A stretch of 64,000 nt of DNA from Flavobacteriaceae bacterium GSB9 (GTDB lineage: Bacteria; Bacteroidota; Bacteroidia; Flavobacteriales; Flavobacteriaceae): contig CP062007.1 in assembly GCA_022749295.1 (NCBI GenBank), positions 806,001 to 870,000 on the forward strand, given 5' to 3'. The translations under genes were made by a program, and so were the position numbers. The notes below the pieces were generated by a model. That model did no database searches, was not told the DNA's origin, and saw only the letters and a list, made by a program, of their open reading frames with translations. This document shows positions 62,742 to 64,000 of this stretch, piece after piece (the first letter of the stretch is position 1; each line of letters opens with the position of its first letter).

Positions 62742-63131
62742 ATGATAAAAAAACCTGTAGACTTAGGCCTGTTGATACTACGCGTAGGCTTTTCAGGCAT
62801 GATGCTTACGCACGGTATTCCAAAGATTAGCAGACTTTTTGAAAGTCCTATAAAATTTGCCGACCCCATTGGGCTTGGCGAAACACCATCACTCATTTTA
62901 ACACTTATTGGCGAGGTGGTCGCTCCTATTTTAGTACTCGTTGGCTTTAAAACCAAATGGGCCACCTTACCCACCATTATTACCATGCTGGTTGCCGCTT
63001 TTGTGGTGCATCTAAACGACCCCTTAGGCACCAAAGAAAAGTCCATTTTGTTTTTAATAGCTTTTGTGGCTATTCTTATTGCTGGCCCGGGGCATTACTC
63101 ATACGATGGCATAAAAAAGCACCTCCATTGA
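62742..63131 (+). CDS. DoxX-family membrane protein
   Basis: The 129-aa protein has about four membrane helices with the DoxX pattern: LGLLILRVGFSGMMLTHGIPK, VGFKTKWATLP and a C-terminal GPGHYSYDG motif. DoxX proteins are linked to redox reactions of quinones or thiols, but the role of this type is not known. It probably shares the E1 transcript. The next gene starts within the stop codon. Confidence 0.9.
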   Translation: MIKKPVDLGLLILRVGFSGMMLTHGIPKISRLFESPIKFADPIGLGETPSLILTLIGEVVAPILVLVGFKTKWATLPTIITMLVAAFVVHLNDPLGTKEKSILFLIAFVAILIAGPGHYSYDGIKKHLH

Positions 63132-63598
63132 AAGCAGCATCGGTTGTTACCATAAAAAAAGAACTAAAGTACAAATCGCGCGACGAGCTGCTCGATATCT
63201 GCCTACGCCTGTCCAAATTTAAAAAGGAAAACAAAGAGCTCCTTACCTATTTGTTGTTTGAAGCCGAAGACGAAACCAACTATGTAGCCAGTATAAAACG
63301 CTATATGGATGCCGAGTTTGAGCAAATAAATACCAAAAGCTATTTTTATATCCGAAAAAGTGTTCGTAAAATATTGCGTAACGTTAAAAAATACATTCGA
63401 TACTCCTTAAAAAAAGAAACCGAAGTAGAACTCCTCCTCTACTTTTGTGAAAAACTGCGCGATTTTAAACCCAGCATAAAACGCAGCACCCAATTGCAAA
63501 ACACGTACCAGCGCCAACTCCTTTTGGCAAAAAAAACCATTGCCAAACTGCACGAAGACCTCCAGTATGACTATAATGTGATGCTGGAAGACCTATAA
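63128..63598 (+). CDS. Conserved helical hypothetical protein (TTG start)
   Basis: The 156-aa protein is Lys-rich and helical (KKELKYKSRDELLDICLRLS, then KKTIAKLHEDLQYDYN). No motif or membrane helix is visible. The TTG at 63128 overlaps the TGA stop of the DoxX gene (TTGA), an efficient coupling arrangement. No ATG is in frame at the N-terminus, and the frame upstream of TTG reads as the alternative frame of doxX. Homologues in flavobacteria begin at a similar residue, as recalled. Confidence 0.75.
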   Translation: MKAASVVTIKKELKYKSRDELLDICLRLSKFKKENKELLTYLLFEAEDETNYVASIKRYMDAEFEQINTKSYFYIRKSVRKILRNVKKYIRYSLKKETEVELLLYFCEKLRDFKPSIKRSTQLQNTYQRQLLLAKKTIAKLHEDLQYDYNVMLEDL

Positions 63599-63705
63599 GT
63601 TTGTTTAAAACTCTTAACAACTTTTCTTTCAACGCATTCTAATTTGAAGTATTTTTCGACTAGTGTTAAAATAATACAATAATTAAATTCTGAATCGAAT
63701 TGCTT

Positions 63706-64000
63706 ATGAAAAACTTTGGTAAAACCATAAAAATATTTTTGGTAGATGGTGAGCCCAACGGTAGAATGACGTGTGAATTGTCAAACTGGACAGGTAAAGC
63801 TTTAAAAATTCCAAGGAAAAAAATAAAAGAGTCATCCGATAGACCTGAATTAGAAAATACGGGCGTATATATTTTATTTGGGAAATCAAATAAATCAGAA
63901 AACAAAGAATTAGCTTACATCGGTGAGGCTGAAGGTATCTACAAAAGATTAAACCAGCACTTATCAGCAAAAGATTTCTGGAATGAAGCGCTGGTTTTTG
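63706..64000 (+). CDS. GIY-YIG nuclease-family protein, N-terminal part (cut by window edge)
   Basis: The visible 98 residues start MKNFGKTIKIFLVDGEPNGR and contain TGVYILFGKS and LAYIGEAEGIYKRLNQHL, the GIY and YIG halves of a GIY-YIG endonuclease domain. The N-terminal VDGEPNGRMTCELSNWTG segment is typical of a bacterial family that carries a DUF4357-type end. It is preceded by TATTTTTC, a near match to the -7 box. The C-terminal part is outside the window. Confidence 0.85.
   Translation, partial: MKNFGKTIKIFLVDGEPNGRMTCELSNWTGKALKIPRKKIKESSDRPELENTGVYILFGKSNKSENKELAYIGEAEGIYKRLNQHLSAKDFWNEALVF

Overview
The window looks like a 64 kb stretch of a Flavobacteriaceae (Bacteroidota) chromosome. 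The reasons are the low G+C content, AT-rich spacers without clear Shine-Dalgarno sequences, several exact Bacteroidota-type -7 boxes (TAnnTTTG) at sensible distances from start codons, and gene families and neighbourhoods typical of that family. I cannot name the genus. No rRNA, tRNA, CRISPR array, prophage or insertion sequence was recognised.

Layout. (1) 1-6.97 kb, mostly minus: the end of a menaquinone run (thioesterase, isochorismate synthase, start of menD), a histidine kinase overlapping a polytopic membrane protein, a small anchored protein, an Lrp-type regulator divergent from a PLP trans-sulfuration-family enzyme, and a membrane-bound hydrolase. (2) 7.0-13.0 kb: an NhaC antiporter, a peroxiredoxin/thioredoxin/small-protein operon with promoter and terminator, a Crp/Fnr regulator, a coiled-coil protein and an orphan arginase-family gene ending inside a heptanucleotide tandem repeat. 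(3) 13.06-22.9 kb, all minus: a compact set of mostly uncharacterised genes (coiled-coil protein, 354-aa protein, AAA+ ATPase, NudK-type Nudix hydrolase, 415-aa protein, three membrane proteins) interrupted by a four-helix-bundle gene and several repeats. This is my best candidate for an undescribed system. (4) 23.1-36.3 kb: EttA, a YciO-like protein, UvrD/PcrA, a membrane-anchored glutamate-synthase-like protein, two tandem patatins, an M1 aminopeptidase and a PHP-ACT-ACT protein. (5) 36.5-42.1 kb, plus: RecG, a TPR lipoprotein, and a MutS2-like protein without a Smr domain. (6) 42.2-46.5 kb: a cholesterol-dependent-cytolysin-like lipoprotein divergent from a TPR/membrane/HTH regulator, with paired direct repeats between them. 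(7) 46.5-64 kb: mainly housekeeping (rhodanese, DAACS symporter, GlmM, AcpH-like protein, UvrA, LOG protein, fused alpha-keto acid dehydrogenase E1, DoxX), plus a degenerate M1-like domain fused to a probable beta-barrel, and the start of a GIY-YIG protein at the right edge.

Together the genes give quinone synthesis, DNA repair (uvrA, uvrD, recG, mutS2-like), peroxide defence, cell-wall precursor synthesis (glmM) and branched-chain keto-acid oxidation. The more accessory items are the AAA+ cluster, the pore-former with its regulator, and the repeats. Predicted functions rest on motif recognition by eye. No database search was run, and DUF or family names given from memory are marked as such.
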